NCBI GenBank assembly: GCA_944359365.1
Contig: CALVST010000007.1
Coordinates: 1-59,455, forward strand
Reading direction: 5' to 3'
Length of the DNA stretch: 59,455 nt
DNA from: an uncultured Clostridia bacterium
GTDB taxonomy: Bacteria; Bacillota; Clostridia; Christensenellales; Borkfalkiaceae
Shown here: in pieces, positions 49,690 through 58,401 of the stretch
Layout: every line of letters starts with the position of its first letter
Numbering within the stretch: the first letter of the stretch is position 1
Program-made: the position numbers and the translations under genes
Notes under the pieces: model-generated
Database searches by the model: none
Seen by the model: the letters and a program-made list of their open reading frames with translations, nothing else
What the model was told of the DNA's origin: nothing

Positions 49690-50128
49690 AATACCTTCCT
49701 TTCAGAAAGACCACAACAAACTCATGCCCGGGCTGTATATGAGCGTCGCAAAGAACGGCATAGCGACCTTCGACCTTCGCTTTAAGCGCCCCAACGAGGG
49801 CGACTACATCGCTCAGGCGGCGCTGCACAGCATAGAGCATATGCTCGCCACCATTCTGCGCAACGGCGAACACAAAGAGGACATCGTGTACTTCGGCCCC
49901 ATGGGCTGCCGGACGGGCTTTTACCTGCTTACGACGAACATGGGATACGGCGAAACGCTTGCCATGCTCAAAAATGCCTTTGCCGAGAGTTTACGCATGG
50001 AAGAAGTTCCCGGCGCCTTAAAGAACGAATGCGGGAATTACCTCGAACACGACCTTGCAGGAGCCAAAAGGGAGTGCGCGGCATATCTTGCTCTGCTCGA
50101 AACGCTCGGCGAAAAGGAGAACGGCTGA
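49682..50128 (+). CDS. luxS: S-ribosylhomocysteine lyase
   Basis: 148 residues. Converts S-ribosylhomocysteine to homocysteine and DPD, the AI-2 precursor. The metal site HxxEH is HSIEHMLATIL (His49, His53), YFGPMGCRTGFYLL holds the catalytic Cys region, and ECGNYLEHDL has the third metal ligand Cys. The start overlaps mtnN by 8 bp, and the stop overlaps the ung start by one base (TGATG). Confidence 0.96.
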   Translation: MDKIPSFQKDHNKLMPGLYMSVAKNGIATFDLRFKRPNEGDYIAQAALHSIEHMLATILRNGEHKEDIVYFGPMGCRTGFYLLTTNMGYGETLAMLKNAFAESLRMEEVPGALKNECGNYLEHDLAGAKRECAAYLALLETLGEKENG

Positions 50129-50793
50129 TGATAAAACTCGGCGGCGGATGGGACGAGGTGCTCGCCCCCCTGTTCGAAAGCGAAAACTATCGAAAAATAC
50201 GGGAATTTTTGAAAGACGAATATTCGCACCACACCGTTTATCCCGACATGTACGACATTTACAATTGTTTCAAATATACGCCCTTTCTGGAAGTGAAAGC
50301 GGTCATTTTGGGGCAGGATCCTTACCACAACGTCGGGCAGGCGCACGGGCTTTGCTTTTCCGTGCAGGAAGGCACGGAGCCGCCCCCCTCGCTCGTGAAC
50401 ATCTTCAAAGAGCTGAAAGCCGATCTCGGCTGCGAAATACCAAAATCGGGCGACCTTACGAAGTGGGCGAAGGAAGGCGTTCTGCTTTTGAACACCGCGC
50501 TCACGGTGCGCGCCCACCGCGCAAATTCGCATAAAGACTGCGGATGGACTTGGTTCACCGATAACGTCATCAAAATATTAAGCGACAGGCGCGAAAATCT
50601 TGTCTTCATTTTATGGGGCGGGAATGCCCGTTCGAAAAAGCCGCTCATAGACCGCAGCAAACACTTGGTGCTCGAATGCGCGCACCCCTCTCCCCTTTCC
50701 GCGTTCAACGGTTTTTTCGGTTGCAGGCATTTTTCCAAAACGAACGCCTACCTTACGGCGCACGGCAAAACACCCATCGATTGGCAATTGTAA
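50128..50793 (+). CDS. ung: Uracil-DNA glycosylase
   Basis: 221 residues, family 1 UDG, base excision repair of uracil. The catalytic loop GQDPYHNVGQAHGLCFSV has Asp64; PPSLVNIFKEL, LLNTALTVRAHRANSH, FILWGGNARSKK and the Leu intercalation loop HPSPLSA follow. Start ATG 50128 overlaps the luxS stop by one base, with AAAGGAG upstream. Third gene of mtnN-luxS-ung. Confidence 0.97.
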   Translation: MIKLGGGWDEVLAPLFESENYRKIREFLKDEYSHHTVYPDMYDIYNCFKYTPFLEVKAVILGQDPYHNVGQAHGLCFSVQEGTEPPPSLVNIFKELKADLGCEIPKSGDLTKWAKEGVLLLNTALTVRAHRANSHKDCGWTWFTDNVIKILSDRRENLVFILWGGNARSKKPLIDRSKHLVLECAHPSPLSAFNGFFGCRHFSKTNAYLTAHGKTPIDWQL

Positions 50794-50797
50794 CGGT

Positions 50798-50838
50798 TCA
50801 CGAAAAATTATTTGAGCTGACAAATAATTTTTCCGTGA
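50798..50838 (+). repeat. AGCTGA-loop hairpin repeat, copy 1
   Basis: 41 bases, TCACG at one end and CGTGA at the other, AT-rich stem (GAAAAATTATTTG with its complement), loop AGCTGA (50815-50820). Two further copies share ends and loop but not stem sequence. Confidence 0.75.
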
Positions 50839-50878
50839 TTTTGAAGGGAAAGCCGTTAGGGTTTCCCCTCAAATCACG
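50834..50878. repeat. Intervening hairpin overlapping the arms of copies 1 and 2
   Basis: CGTGATTTTGAAGGGAAAG pairs with CTTTCCC-like GGTTTCCCCTCAAATCACG with few mismatches. It uses the right end of copy 1 and the left end of copy 2, so the three hairpins cannot all form fully at once. Confidence 0.65.
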
Positions 50879-50915
50879 AAAATTCGCAGGCGTCAGCTCG
50901 CCGAGAATTTTGTGA
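50874..50915 (-). repeat. AGCTGA-loop hairpin repeat, copy 2 (inverted)
   Basis: 42 bases, loop TCAGCT on the plus strand (50893-50898). On the minus strand it aligns with copy 3 at 59047, sharing CTCGGCG-AGCTGA-CG and CTGCG, while the outer stem differs on both arms in a complementary way. Confidence 0.75.
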
Positions 50916-50936
50916 ACAAGGATATAGGAGTTTTTT

Positions 50937-52148
50937 ATGAAATACATCGTAGTACTCGGCGACGGAATGGCCGATTATAAATTGGAAGAGTTGGGCGGCA
51001 AAACGCCGCTGCAATACGCAAAAAAGCCCGCCATCGACGCGCTCGCAAAATGCGCCGAAGTGGGGCTGTGCAGAACGGTACCCGAAGGCTTCAAACCGGG
51101 CAGCGACGTTGCGAACCTCTCCGTGATGGGGTACGATCCCCACGACTGTTACACGGGTCGATCGCCGTTGGAAGCGGTGTCCATCGGCATCGAACTCGCC
51201 CCCACGGACGTAACGCTCCGCTGCAACCTCGTTACGGTGAGCGATGAAGCGCGCTATGAAGATAAAAAGATGCTCGATTACAGCGCGGGCGAAATTTCCA
51301 CGCAGGAGGCGGAAACGCTGATCGGTTTTCTCAAAAAGCATTTGGACTGCGAAGACATGACGCTTTACGCGGGCGTGAGTTACCGCCACTGCCTTGTCGT
51401 TGAAAACGGAAAAACGGGGCACGAACTGACGCCCCCGCACGACATTACGGGCAAGCCCGTAAGCGGGCGCCTTCCCCAAGGTCCGTGCGCAGAGCGCTAT
51501 TTTGATATGATGAAGAGGTCTTACGAACTTCTCAAAGATCATCCCGTCAACCGCGCGCGCATAGCCGCAGGCAAAAACCCCGCAAATTCGGTATGGTTCT
51601 GGGGCGAGGGAACAAAACCCGCACTCGAAAATTTTGAAGAAAAATTCGGGTTGAAAGGCGGCGTCATCTCCGCGGTCGATCTTGTAAAGGGCATCGGCAT
51701 ACTTGCAGGCATGAAGATCATAGACGTCGAGGGCGCGACGGGCAATTACGACACGAATTTTTCGGGCAAGGCGCAGGCGGCGCTGAACGCACTGCGCGGC
51801 GGGCTCGACTTCGTATACATTCACATGGAAGCGCCCGACGAATGCGGGCATCAGGGCGACACTGCGCATAAAGTATATTCCATCGAACAGATAGACGAAA
51901 AGGTCGTCCGCCCCATTGCCGAGGAGCTGCGCGCGGCGGGTGAACCGTTCAAAATGCTCGTCTGCCCCGATCACCCCACGCCGATTGCCGTGAGGACGCA
52001 CGTATCCGATCCCGTGCCCTATCTTTTGTATTCGAGCGAGTATCCACAAGGGTGCGGCGCAAAAAGTTACGACGAAGACAGCGCGGCGGCAACGGGCATA
52101 TTCGTTCCGCAGGGCTTTATGCTGATGCAGAAAATGCTCGGGCGCTGA
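50937..52148 (+). CDS. apgM: Cofactor-independent phosphoglycerate mutase (ApgM family)
   Basis: 403 residues, the archaeal-type alkaline-phosphatase-superfamily mutase, interconverting 3- and 2-phosphoglycerate. The metal site opens the protein (VVLGDGMADYKLEELGG), the nucleophile Ser lies in GSDVANLSVMGYDP, and metal ligands appear in YIHMEAPDECGHQGD and VCPDHPTPIAVRTH. GRSPLEAVSIGIEL and PHDITGKPV are family regions. Start after AGGATATAGGAGTTTTTT. It follows ung behind a cluster of hairpin repeats. Confidence 0.92.
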   Translation: MKYIVVLGDGMADYKLEELGGKTPLQYAKKPAIDALAKCAEVGLCRTVPEGFKPGSDVANLSVMGYDPHDCYTGRSPLEAVSIGIELAPTDVTLRCNLVTVSDEARYEDKKMLDYSAGEISTQEAETLIGFLKKHLDCEDMTLYAGVSYRHCLVVENGKTGHELTPPHDITGKPVSGRLPQGPCAERYFDMMKRSYELLKDHPVNRARIAAGKNPANSVWFWGEGTKPALENFEEKFGLKGGVISAVDLVKGIGILAGMKIIDVEGATGNYDTNFSGKAQAALNALRGGLDFVYIHMEAPDECGHQGDTAHKVYSIEQIDEKVVRPIAEELRAAGEPFKMLVCPDHPTPIAVRTHVSDPVPYLLYSSEYPQGCGAKSYDEDSAAATGIFVPQGFMLMQKMLGR

Positions 52149-52174
52149 GCCGCACTTGAAAAATTTGAAATAGA

Positions 52175-52204
52175 AAAAAGCCGCGGACAAACCGCGGCTT
52201 TTTG
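52175..52204 (+). terminator. Intrinsic terminator of apgM
   Basis: 8-bp stem AGCCGCGG (52179-52186) with 52192-52199, loop ACAAA, five T after. Confidence 0.85.
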
Positions 52205-52306
52205 GGTTTATGTCGCAAACCGAACAGAAGTGTTGCAGATCGCGTTCTTTCAAATGCGAGGGCGAGGGAGTTTACTAAAGCGTAAATGACCGAAGCCGGA
52301 AACATG

Positions 52307-52331
52307 AAGAAAGGGCGCAAGATGCGCCCTT
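52307..52331 (-). terminator. Intrinsic terminator of tRNA-Gly
   Basis: Perfect stem AAGGGCGCA (52311-52319) with TGCGCCCTT (52323-52331), loop AGA, then TTTCTTC in the minus direction, 10 bp after the tRNA. Confidence 0.75.
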
Positions 52332-52341
52332 ATCCTCGGTT

Positions 52342-52416
52342 TGGAGCAGGAGACGGGAATCGAACCCGCGGGAACCAGCTTGGGAAGCTGGCGCCATACC
52401 ATTAGGCGACTCCTGC
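52342..52416 (-). tRNA. tRNA-Gly (anticodon TCC), CCA encoded
   Basis: Acceptor GCAGGAG/CTCCTGC, D arm GCC-TAATGGTAT-GGC, anticodon stem CCAGC/GCTGG with loop TTCCCAA (anticodon TCC), T arm GCGGG-TTCGATT-CCCGT, discriminator T and encoded CCA. It has a near-consensus promoter and its own terminator. Confidence 0.97.
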
Positions 52417-52431
52417 GTTTCAAGCTTAATT

Positions 52432-52460
52432 ATTATACAGTATTTGCAGATTTTTTGCAA
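52432..52460 (-). promoter_or_regulatory. Promoter of tRNA-Gly
   Basis: -35 TTGCAA (52455-52460), 17-bp spacer, consensus -10 TATAAT (52432-52437), 16 bp before the tRNA 5' end. Confidence 0.8.
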
Positions 52461-52465
52461 TCAAA

Positions 52466-52500
52466 ATGCGGCAAAATTTATAATTTTGCCGCATCTTTTT
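52466..52500. terminator. Second terminator hairpin after the PrsA-like gene
   Basis: Perfect stem ATGCGGCAAAAT (52466-52477) with 52483-52494, T-rich on both sides. With the hairpin at 52517 it forms a tandem pair that insulates the tRNA promoter. Confidence 0.7.
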
Positions 52501-52512
52501 TCTTTAAGATAA

Positions 52513-52540
52513 AATGCACCGCGCCGATTTCGGCGCGGTG
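52513..52540 (-). terminator. Intrinsic terminator of the PrsA-like gene
   Basis: Perfect 11-bp stem CACCGCGCCGA (52517-52527) with 52530-52540, followed by ATTTTAT in the minus direction. Confidence 0.75.
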
Positions 52541-52555
52541 CTGCGTTTCTATGCT

Positions 52556-54838
52556 TTATGCCCCGATGCCCGCAAGATCGGAGTACCTCTTGGTATACAC
52601 CGTAACGTTGGAGTCGTTGTTCAAAAGCTCGATGATGCGGTTCTGCACGTCAGTCGTATAAGTGGAAGAAACCTCGTCTTTGAGCGCCTGATAGAAGTAA
52701 TATGAGAACGTGCCTTCCGTATTGCGATCGCCGTAAACGAAGCCCCCCTCATATACATCGCCCGCAGGCAGTGCCATGCTGACGTAAATGATGTGCCATC
52801 CGTAATCGGTGCCGACAACATACAGCGTACCCGTACCTTCCTTGATCGCCGTCTGCGCGGCGTATTCAAACTCGGCGACATACGTCGTGGAATACCCTTC
52901 CGCCGCGATGGAATAACCGAGATAAGTATTGAGGCAGCCCGTATCGGTGGAATAAGCGAACATCAGCTCGTTGAATGCGGAGATCGCGTCGTAAGATGCG
53001 GTCCCTCTTTTCAGCAGGCTGGAGGGTGTAACGTTGTCAAGCCCGTTTATTTTGCCTTTGAAGTAGATCGCACTGTCATAATTGAAGTCGGTGCCGTTTC
53101 TGAAATCGGCAGCGGTCTTTTCCGCAAATTCGCTCGTAACGCCGTTGCTGTACGCGCTGCCGTCCGAATCCGTCAAAGACAAATTTTTATTGACATATGC
53201 GAGATAACCGTCCATTTCTGCAAGGAATTGATCGATGCTTACCTTGTTCGGCACGAACGTGTAAGTGCCGTCGTCTTCCGGGGTAACTTTGCCGTTGTAA
53301 GGATATTTGCCCGTATAGCGGTCTATGCCGTTGCCCTGCGTATAGCTGTCTTTGAAGAACAGGTAAGACGAATTATCGTTATCGCCCGTGAACACTGCGG
53401 AATCATAATAATCCATGCCCTCTTCTTTCGCATCGAAGCTGTAATCTTCGGCGCCGTTGAACCAAGAAGAGCGCTGGTCTTCGCCCGTTATCTCTACGAG
53501 CAGCTTATTGCGCTGTGCATAATATTCCGCCGTGGAGAGAATGCTTTCGAACCTGTCAAGCTCCCTCGTTTGCTTCTGGCTGAACGGGAGCAAAATGTTG
53601 TAAACGAAGCCGTAGCCCTCTGTGGGAGAATACAGCACGAAAGAGGTGTCCGACATACTGTCCATCGTTGTCGTAAAGTCGGACGATGTGCCCGTGGATG
53701 CAGTACCTTCCTGCGTATCGCGCAGGAGATTGTAACGGCGCTGCAAGTCAGCCTCTTCCCTCTGCGCAGACATATTCAGTGCGAGCGTATCGGAAAATTT
53801 GTTGATGAGGATCTGCTCATACTGCGTTTTCAGCTCTACATAATAATAATTGAGCGCGTAAAAATCGGAAGGATTTTCCGAATCGTCTTTCAAATAACTC
53901 TGCGCCAACGAATTGATAAAACTGTTGTATGCCTTCCTTCTCGTAATAGGCGAGGAGCCGTCCAATTTTTCGTACTCGCCGAGGTCGGCATCGAAGTTGG
54001 AACCGGTATATATTTCGTAATACAGCTCGCCGTTGTCGTCTTGAGGATAGTAATTCTCGTCCGTTTCGTTCGCCCCCGTAGGCGTTGCGCGGTCATCGGA
54101 AGTGCTCGACGAAGAATCCTCTTCCGCCGCGATGATCTCCTGTTCGTAAGAGTCTATCGCGCTGTTGACGGCAAGGCGGAGCTGATACTGCGCATAATTG
54201 ATCTCGTCTGCCGTCAAAAAGTATTCGAGCATCGCAATCGTCTGCGCGTCGCCCGAAAGTCCTTCCTGATTCTTGGCGGAAAGATAATCGGAAACGGTAA
54301 GCCCGTCCTTTACGATGATCCCGTCCGTACCCGTAACGACTTTGTAGCCGTATTCGTTGCTGCCGTCGGGCGCATCGTCAACGATCGCAAGCACATCGGG
54401 GCTGAGACTGTCGCGGTCAACGACGATCTGCCCCTCGCTCAAATAATAGAGCATCGCGTACTGTACCATGATCTTGCGGCTGACGAGCGAATCCATCATC
54501 AGTTCGAACGCTTCCGCATAGGTATAGCTGCCCTGCGATACATAACTGTAGCCGTAATTGATAAAGTATGCGACGAGGTCGCGCTTGTAAATGCTGTCGG
54601 TGGTGACGATGTCGGAAAGGTTGCTTTCCACGTCGGCATCGAGTTCGTAATCTGAACCGAAGATGGTGGAGAACATCGCGTTCAGCGAATCGGTATCGCT
54701 GCCGATATTGACCTCTGCCACGACCTGTTCCATATCTGCCCTGTTGTCGGTCAAAAGAAGGTCGCACCCGGAAAACATCCCGAGCCCGAATACCGCCGCC
54801 AACAGACAGCTAATGATCATAATCAGCTTTTTCTTCAT
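52556..54838 (-). CDS. PrsA/SurA-like lipoprotein, probable foldase
   Basis: 760 residues. Lipoprotein signal (KLIMIISCLLAAVFGLGM, lipobox FSGC, Cys25). VVAEVN opens a SurA_N-like helical region (DLVAYFINYGYSYVSQG, LMMDSLVSRKIMVQYAML). A low-complexity Ser/Thr/Asp linker follows (about 240-275), then a long Tyr/Asp-rich segment, and a C-terminal stretch TGTLYVVGTDYGWHIIYVSMAL that recalls the parvulin 'GWHIIKV' strand. Start after GGAGTAGTTTCA. Position just downstream of mfd matches where Clostridia keep a PpiC-type gene. The isomerase domain is divergent or degenerate, so foldase function is inference. Confidence 0.7.
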   Translation of the reverse strand: MKKKLIMIISCLLAAVFGLGMFSGCDLLLTDNRADMEQVVAEVNIGSDTDSLNAMFSTIFGSDYELDADVESNLSDIVTTDSIYKRDLVAYFINYGYSYVSQGSYTYAEAFELMMDSLVSRKIMVQYAMLYYLSEGQIVVDRDSLSPDVLAIVDDAPDGSNEYGYKVVTGTDGIIVKDGLTVSDYLSAKNQEGLSGDAQTIAMLEYFLTADEINYAQYQLRLAVNSAIDSYEQEIIAAEEDSSSSTSDDRATPTGANETDENYYPQDDNGELYYEIYTGSNFDADLGEYEKLDGSSPITRRKAYNSFINSLAQSYLKDDSENPSDFYALNYYYVELKTQYEQILINKFSDTLALNMSAQREEADLQRRYNLLRDTQEGTASTGTSSDFTTTMDSMSDTSFVLYSPTEGYGFVYNILLPFSQKQTRELDRFESILSTAEYYAQRNKLLVEITGEDQRSSWFNGAEDYSFDAKEEGMDYYDSAVFTGDNDNSSYLFFKDSYTQGNGIDRYTGKYPYNGKVTPEDDGTYTFVPNKVSIDQFLAEMDGYLAYVNKNLSLTDSDGSAYSNGVTSEFAEKTAADFRNGTDFNYDSAIYFKGKINGLDNVTPSSLLKRGTASYDAISAFNELMFAYSTDTGCLNTYLGYSIAAEGYSTTYVAEFEYAAQTAIKEGTGTLYVVGTDYGWHIIYVSMALPAGDVYEGGFVYGDRNTEGTFSYYFYQALKDEVSSTYTTDVQNRIIELLNNDSNVTVYTKRYSDLAGIGA

Positions 54839-54878
54839 TGAAACTACTCCGAATTACCGTTTAATCGCAATATATATC

Positions 54879-54907
54879 ATTATAGCCTATTTTGCGTATA
54901 ATTGCAA
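54879..54907 (-). promoter_or_regulatory. Promoter of PrsA-like gene
   Basis: -35 TTGCAA (54902-54907), 17-bp spacer, consensus -10 TATAAT (54879-54884). Confidence 0.8.
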
Positions 54908-54965
54908 TCGCTTTTTATGAAAAACTCGTTAAATTTTTGGGCTTTCGCGCCTTTTTTTATCTGCG

Positions 54966-57900
54966 TCAGGCGCTCTTGCCGCCCGCTGCGAACCGAAGGA
55001 ATTTCGTCATGCCCAGCATGACCTCTCTCGCAGAGCGCGCCGCGGGGAATTCAAGCGCGGGCGCCTTGCTCATATCCAGCCGGACCGACGAGCCGTATTG
55101 TTCGAGCGCCGCGGTAAGCCGCTTGTCCGCCAAGCTGTTCACGGAAGGAAGTTCGAGGCTGCCCCCCTTGCCGCTGACGGATATTTTGCGTATGTTGAAC
55201 TTTGCCGCATACGATTTGAGCACCGCGATGACGAGAAGGTTCAAAACCTCCGGCGGCATCTTTCCGTAGTTTTCTTCCAGCGACAGGCACACCCGCTTGT
55301 AGTCTGCGACCGAACGTATTTCCGCGATCTGTTTGTAGCAGTCCAGCCGCGAGGCGCTCGCCTCGATATAATTTTCGGGAATGAACGCGTCTGCCTTGAT
55401 GTCGAGGTCGGCGACCGTCTGCTCCTCGCCCGTAAGCTCCTCTTTGAGCAATTTCGCATACAGTTCGTAACCGACTTTATCCATGTGACCGTGCTGTTCT
55501 CGCCCCAAAACGCTGCCCGCACCGCGGATCTCAAGATCGCGCATGGCTATCTTGAACCCCGAACCGAGCTCGGTAAATTCCATGATGGCTTGCAGGCGCT
55601 TGCTCGCCGTTTCCGTCATCACCTTTTCGGGCTTGAACGTAAAATACGCGTGCGCGAGCGCGGAACCGCGCCCCACCCTGCCGCGGAGCTGATACAGCTG
55701 CGATATCCCTAACCTGTCCGCCTCTATGACGATCAGGGTGTTCGCGCGGGGCAGGTCGATGCCGTTCTCGATGATGGTCGTGGAAATGAATATATCCGTT
55801 TCCCCCGCGTAGAACTTCATGACGGAATTTTCGAGCACCGCCTTATCCATCCTGCCGTGGGCGACGGAAATTTTGCCTTCGGGCACGATCTCGCCGATCT
55901 TTGCCGCAAAAGTGAAAATGCTCTCCACGCGGTTGTACAATATAAAGACCTGCCCGCCGCGCGAAAGCTCCCTTATACACGCGTCGCGGATGAGCGTTTC
56001 CGTTTCTTCCACCACATACGTCTGTACGGGCAGGCGCTCTGCGGGCGGCGTTTCGATGGTGCTTATGTCGCGTATGCCGGAAAGGGACATGTGCAGGGTG
56101 CGCGGTATCGGCGTGGCGGTCATGGTAAGGCAGTCGATATCGCTCTTCATGTTCTTTATCTTTTCTTTATGCTCCACGCCGAAGCGCTGTTCCTCATCTA
56201 AAATGAGAAGCCCGAGGTCTTTGAACTTCACGTCTTCCGAAAGCAGTCTGTGCGTGCCGATGATCAGATCTATTTCGCCGTTTTTGAGGCGGGCGAGGAT
56301 CTTATCCTGCTCGGCAGGGCTTTTGAACCTGCTCAGAACTTCTATGTTCACGCCGAAATCGGCAAACCGCTTGCAGGCCGTTTCAAAATGCTGACGGCAG
56401 AGAATGGTATTCGGGCACATGAGCGCCGCCTGTTTGCCGTTCAGCACGCAGAGGTATGCCGCGCGGAACGCCACTTCCGTCTTGCCGTAACCCACGTCGC
56501 CGCAAAGCAATCTGTCCATCACCTTTTTCGAACACATATCCGCCCTGATCTCGGCAAAAGAGGCAAGTTGGTCGGGCGTTTCCTCGTAAGGGAAAGCCGC
56601 GTCGAATTCCTGCATCATCTCGTCGTAAGGGGCAAACTCGAAACCGCGCCTTTCCGCGCGCTCGGCGTACAGCTTTTTGAGGTCGAACGCCATCGCTTTC
56701 AGCGACGCCTTCACCCGCTGTTTGACCTTTTCAAATTCCGCGCCTCCGATCTTCGAGAGGGCGGGCGTTTCCTCGCCCATGTAGCGGGAAAGGATGTCCA
56801 TCTGTTCGACGGGGACGTACAGCACGTCGCCGCCGCGGTATTCGAGGGCGATGTATTCCTTTGTTCCGTCCGTCGTTTCTATCTTTTTGGTGCCGACGAT
56901 CTTACCGACGCCGTGCGTTTCGTGTACGGCAAAGTCGCCCACCTCGGGAGAGGTGAACATATCGTTCCGCCTGCGGCGGATCCGCTTTTTTGCGGGCGAA
57001 CGGGTGTACATATCGCCCGTGCCGATGACGGCGAGCTTGCACTCGTGCAAAATAAGCCCGTTCGGCAGCTCTTCGCTCAGCACCGCGACGCCTTTGAGCA
57101 TAGTCAGCTCCGCGGGGCACTGCGCGAAGGATATGCCCTCGTCGGAAAGCATCTCGCGCATCTTTTCCGCGCGGGACGAACCGCCGCAGTACAGCATGAC
57201 GCGGTAACCGTTCGCGCGCCAGCTCTTTATGTCGCTCGCAAGGTTCAGAAAGCTGTTCAGGTAACGCCCCACCGGGGTGGAGTGCATATTGTAAATTCTG
57301 AGCGGTTCAAAAAAGTAAGTTTTTGACGCGAACGATTGCAGCGCCGCGCACTGCCTGCCCGCAAGCTCCTGCAAAAAATCCTCGCGGGAAAGCAGCTGCC
57401 CTTCGGAAAAGGAAAACACTTCCCCGCCCGAAAACAGCCTGCGGAAACGCTCTTTGTGCTCTTTGCACAGCGCTTCCATCCTGTCGGAGATGAGTTTGGT
57501 CTCGTCGAAAACATACACGGCGTCGCCGATGAATTTGCCGAACGTTACGGCATTTTCGAGCACCGGCAGAAGAAAGGACGCCCCGCCGAAGGGCGCGCCG
57601 CCCTCGAGCTTTGCACCGATCTCCCCCGCGATCGCGGCCGCGCGGTTATACGCGGACGCGTCTTTATGCTCGGCAAGTTCGCCGAAAAGTATCTCCTTTA
57701 TGCGCTTTTGCTCGCCATCCTCGAAAAATACGTCCGTGGCGGCGCAAATACTGAGCGCTTTTTCGACGGGCAGCCGCTCGCCCGTAACAAAGTTGTACGG
57801 CTTTATTTTTTCTACTGTATCGCCGAAAAAATCGACGCGGGCAGGGTTTTCGCCGTTGACGGGATAAATGTCGAGAATGTCGCCCCGCATCGCAAACGTG

Positions 57901-58388
57901 CCCTTGGACTCGACTGCCGCCGCGCGGACGTATCCCATCGCGACGAGGCGGGAAACGAGAGCAGAAAAATCGATGTCTTCCCCCTCTTTCAATTCCAAAA
58001 CGGGCAGTTTTCCGGGAAACAGCTGCATGAGCGCTTCGACATCCGCGACGATGCACTTCGCCCCTCGGGATATTTCGTACATGGCGTTCAGGCGGCGGAA
58101 AAGCGCGTCTTTGGATACCGCGTCTTTGTAAAGGAGCACCTCGTCCTTGGCGCAGAGCAGCGCCGGCGCCTCGCCCGAAAAGCCCGCTATCTCTTCCGCC
58201 ATGCGCGAGGCGGTCTGCGCGCTGTCGCACACATAAACCGTTCGCTTTTCGAAACAGGTGGCGGCGATGAGCGCACGGTGCGGGGCAGACACGCCGAAAA
58301 CCGCCGTCGGCGTGCCGAGGCGGATATCGTTTGCAAGACCGAGCCAATCGGCCCCTAAATTATGCGGACTGAAAAAATTTTTTGGCAT
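54966..58388 (-). CDS. mfd: Transcription-repair coupling factor
   Basis: 1140 residues, the usual Mfd length. Removes RNA polymerase stalled at lesions and recruits UvrA. The N-terminal UvrB-like module (AATCFEKRTVYVCDSAQTASRM, LYKDAVSKDALFRRL) is followed by the CarD-like RNAP-interaction domain (GDFAVHETHGVGKIVGTKKIE) and the RecG-type translocase: Walker A LLCGDVGYGKTEVAFRAAY, DEEQ box LLILDEEQRFGVEHKE, MTATPIPRTLHMSL, GRMDK and QLRGRVGRGSALAHAYF. The TRCF C-terminal domain ends the protein. It lies 13 bp after pth. Confidence 0.98.
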   Translation of the reverse strand: MPKNFFSPHNLGADWLGLANDIRLGTPTAVFGVSAPHRALIAATCFEKRTVYVCDSAQTASRMAEEIAGFSGEAPALLCAKDEVLLYKDAVSKDALFRRLNAMYEISRGAKCIVADVEALMQLFPGKLPVLELKEGEDIDFSALVSRLVAMGYVRAAAVESKGTFAMRGDILDIYPVNGENPARVDFFGDTVEKIKPYNFVTGERLPVEKALSICAATDVFFEDGEQKRIKEILFGELAEHKDASAYNRAAAIAGEIGAKLEGGAPFGGASFLLPVLENAVTFGKFIGDAVYVFDETKLISDRMEALCKEHKERFRRLFSGGEVFSFSEGQLLSREDFLQELAGRQCAALQSFASKTYFFEPLRIYNMHSTPVGRYLNSFLNLASDIKSWRANGYRVMLYCGGSSRAEKMREMLSDEGISFAQCPAELTMLKGVAVLSEELPNGLILHECKLAVIGTGDMYTRSPAKKRIRRRRNDMFTSPEVGDFAVHETHGVGKIVGTKKIETTDGTKEYIALEYRGGDVLYVPVEQMDILSRYMGEETPALSKIGGAEFEKVKQRVKASLKAMAFDLKKLYAERAERRGFEFAPYDEMMQEFDAAFPYEETPDQLASFAEIRADMCSKKVMDRLLCGDVGYGKTEVAFRAAYLCVLNGKQAALMCPNTILCRQHFETACKRFADFGVNIEVLSRFKSPAEQDKILARLKNGEIDLIIGTHRLLSEDVKFKDLGLLILDEEQRFGVEHKEKIKNMKSDIDCLTMTATPIPRTLHMSLSGIRDISTIETPPAERLPVQTYVVEETETLIRDACIRELSRGGQVFILYNRVESIFTFAAKIGEIVPEGKISVAHGRMDKAVLENSVMKFYAGETDIFISTTIIENGIDLPRANTLIVIEADRLGISQLYQLRGRVGRGSALAHAYFTFKPEKVMTETASKRLQAIMEFTELGSGFKIAMRDLEIRGAGSVLGREQHGHMDKVGYELYAKLLKEELTGEEQTVADLDIKADAFIPENYIEASASRLDCYKQIAEIRSVADYKRVCLSLEENYGKMPPEVLNLLVIAVLKSYAAKFNIRKISVSGKGGSLELPSVNSLADKRLTAALEQYGSSVRLDMSKAPALEFPAARSAREVMLGMTKFLRFAAGGKSA

Positions 58389-58401
58389 GACAATTTTCTG
58401 T

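Noticed and set aside
52117-52320. Minus-strand ORF of 67 codons between apgM and tRNA-Gly
   Set aside because: It runs through the apgM terminator and 3' end, has no ribosome site and looks like antisense of known features.
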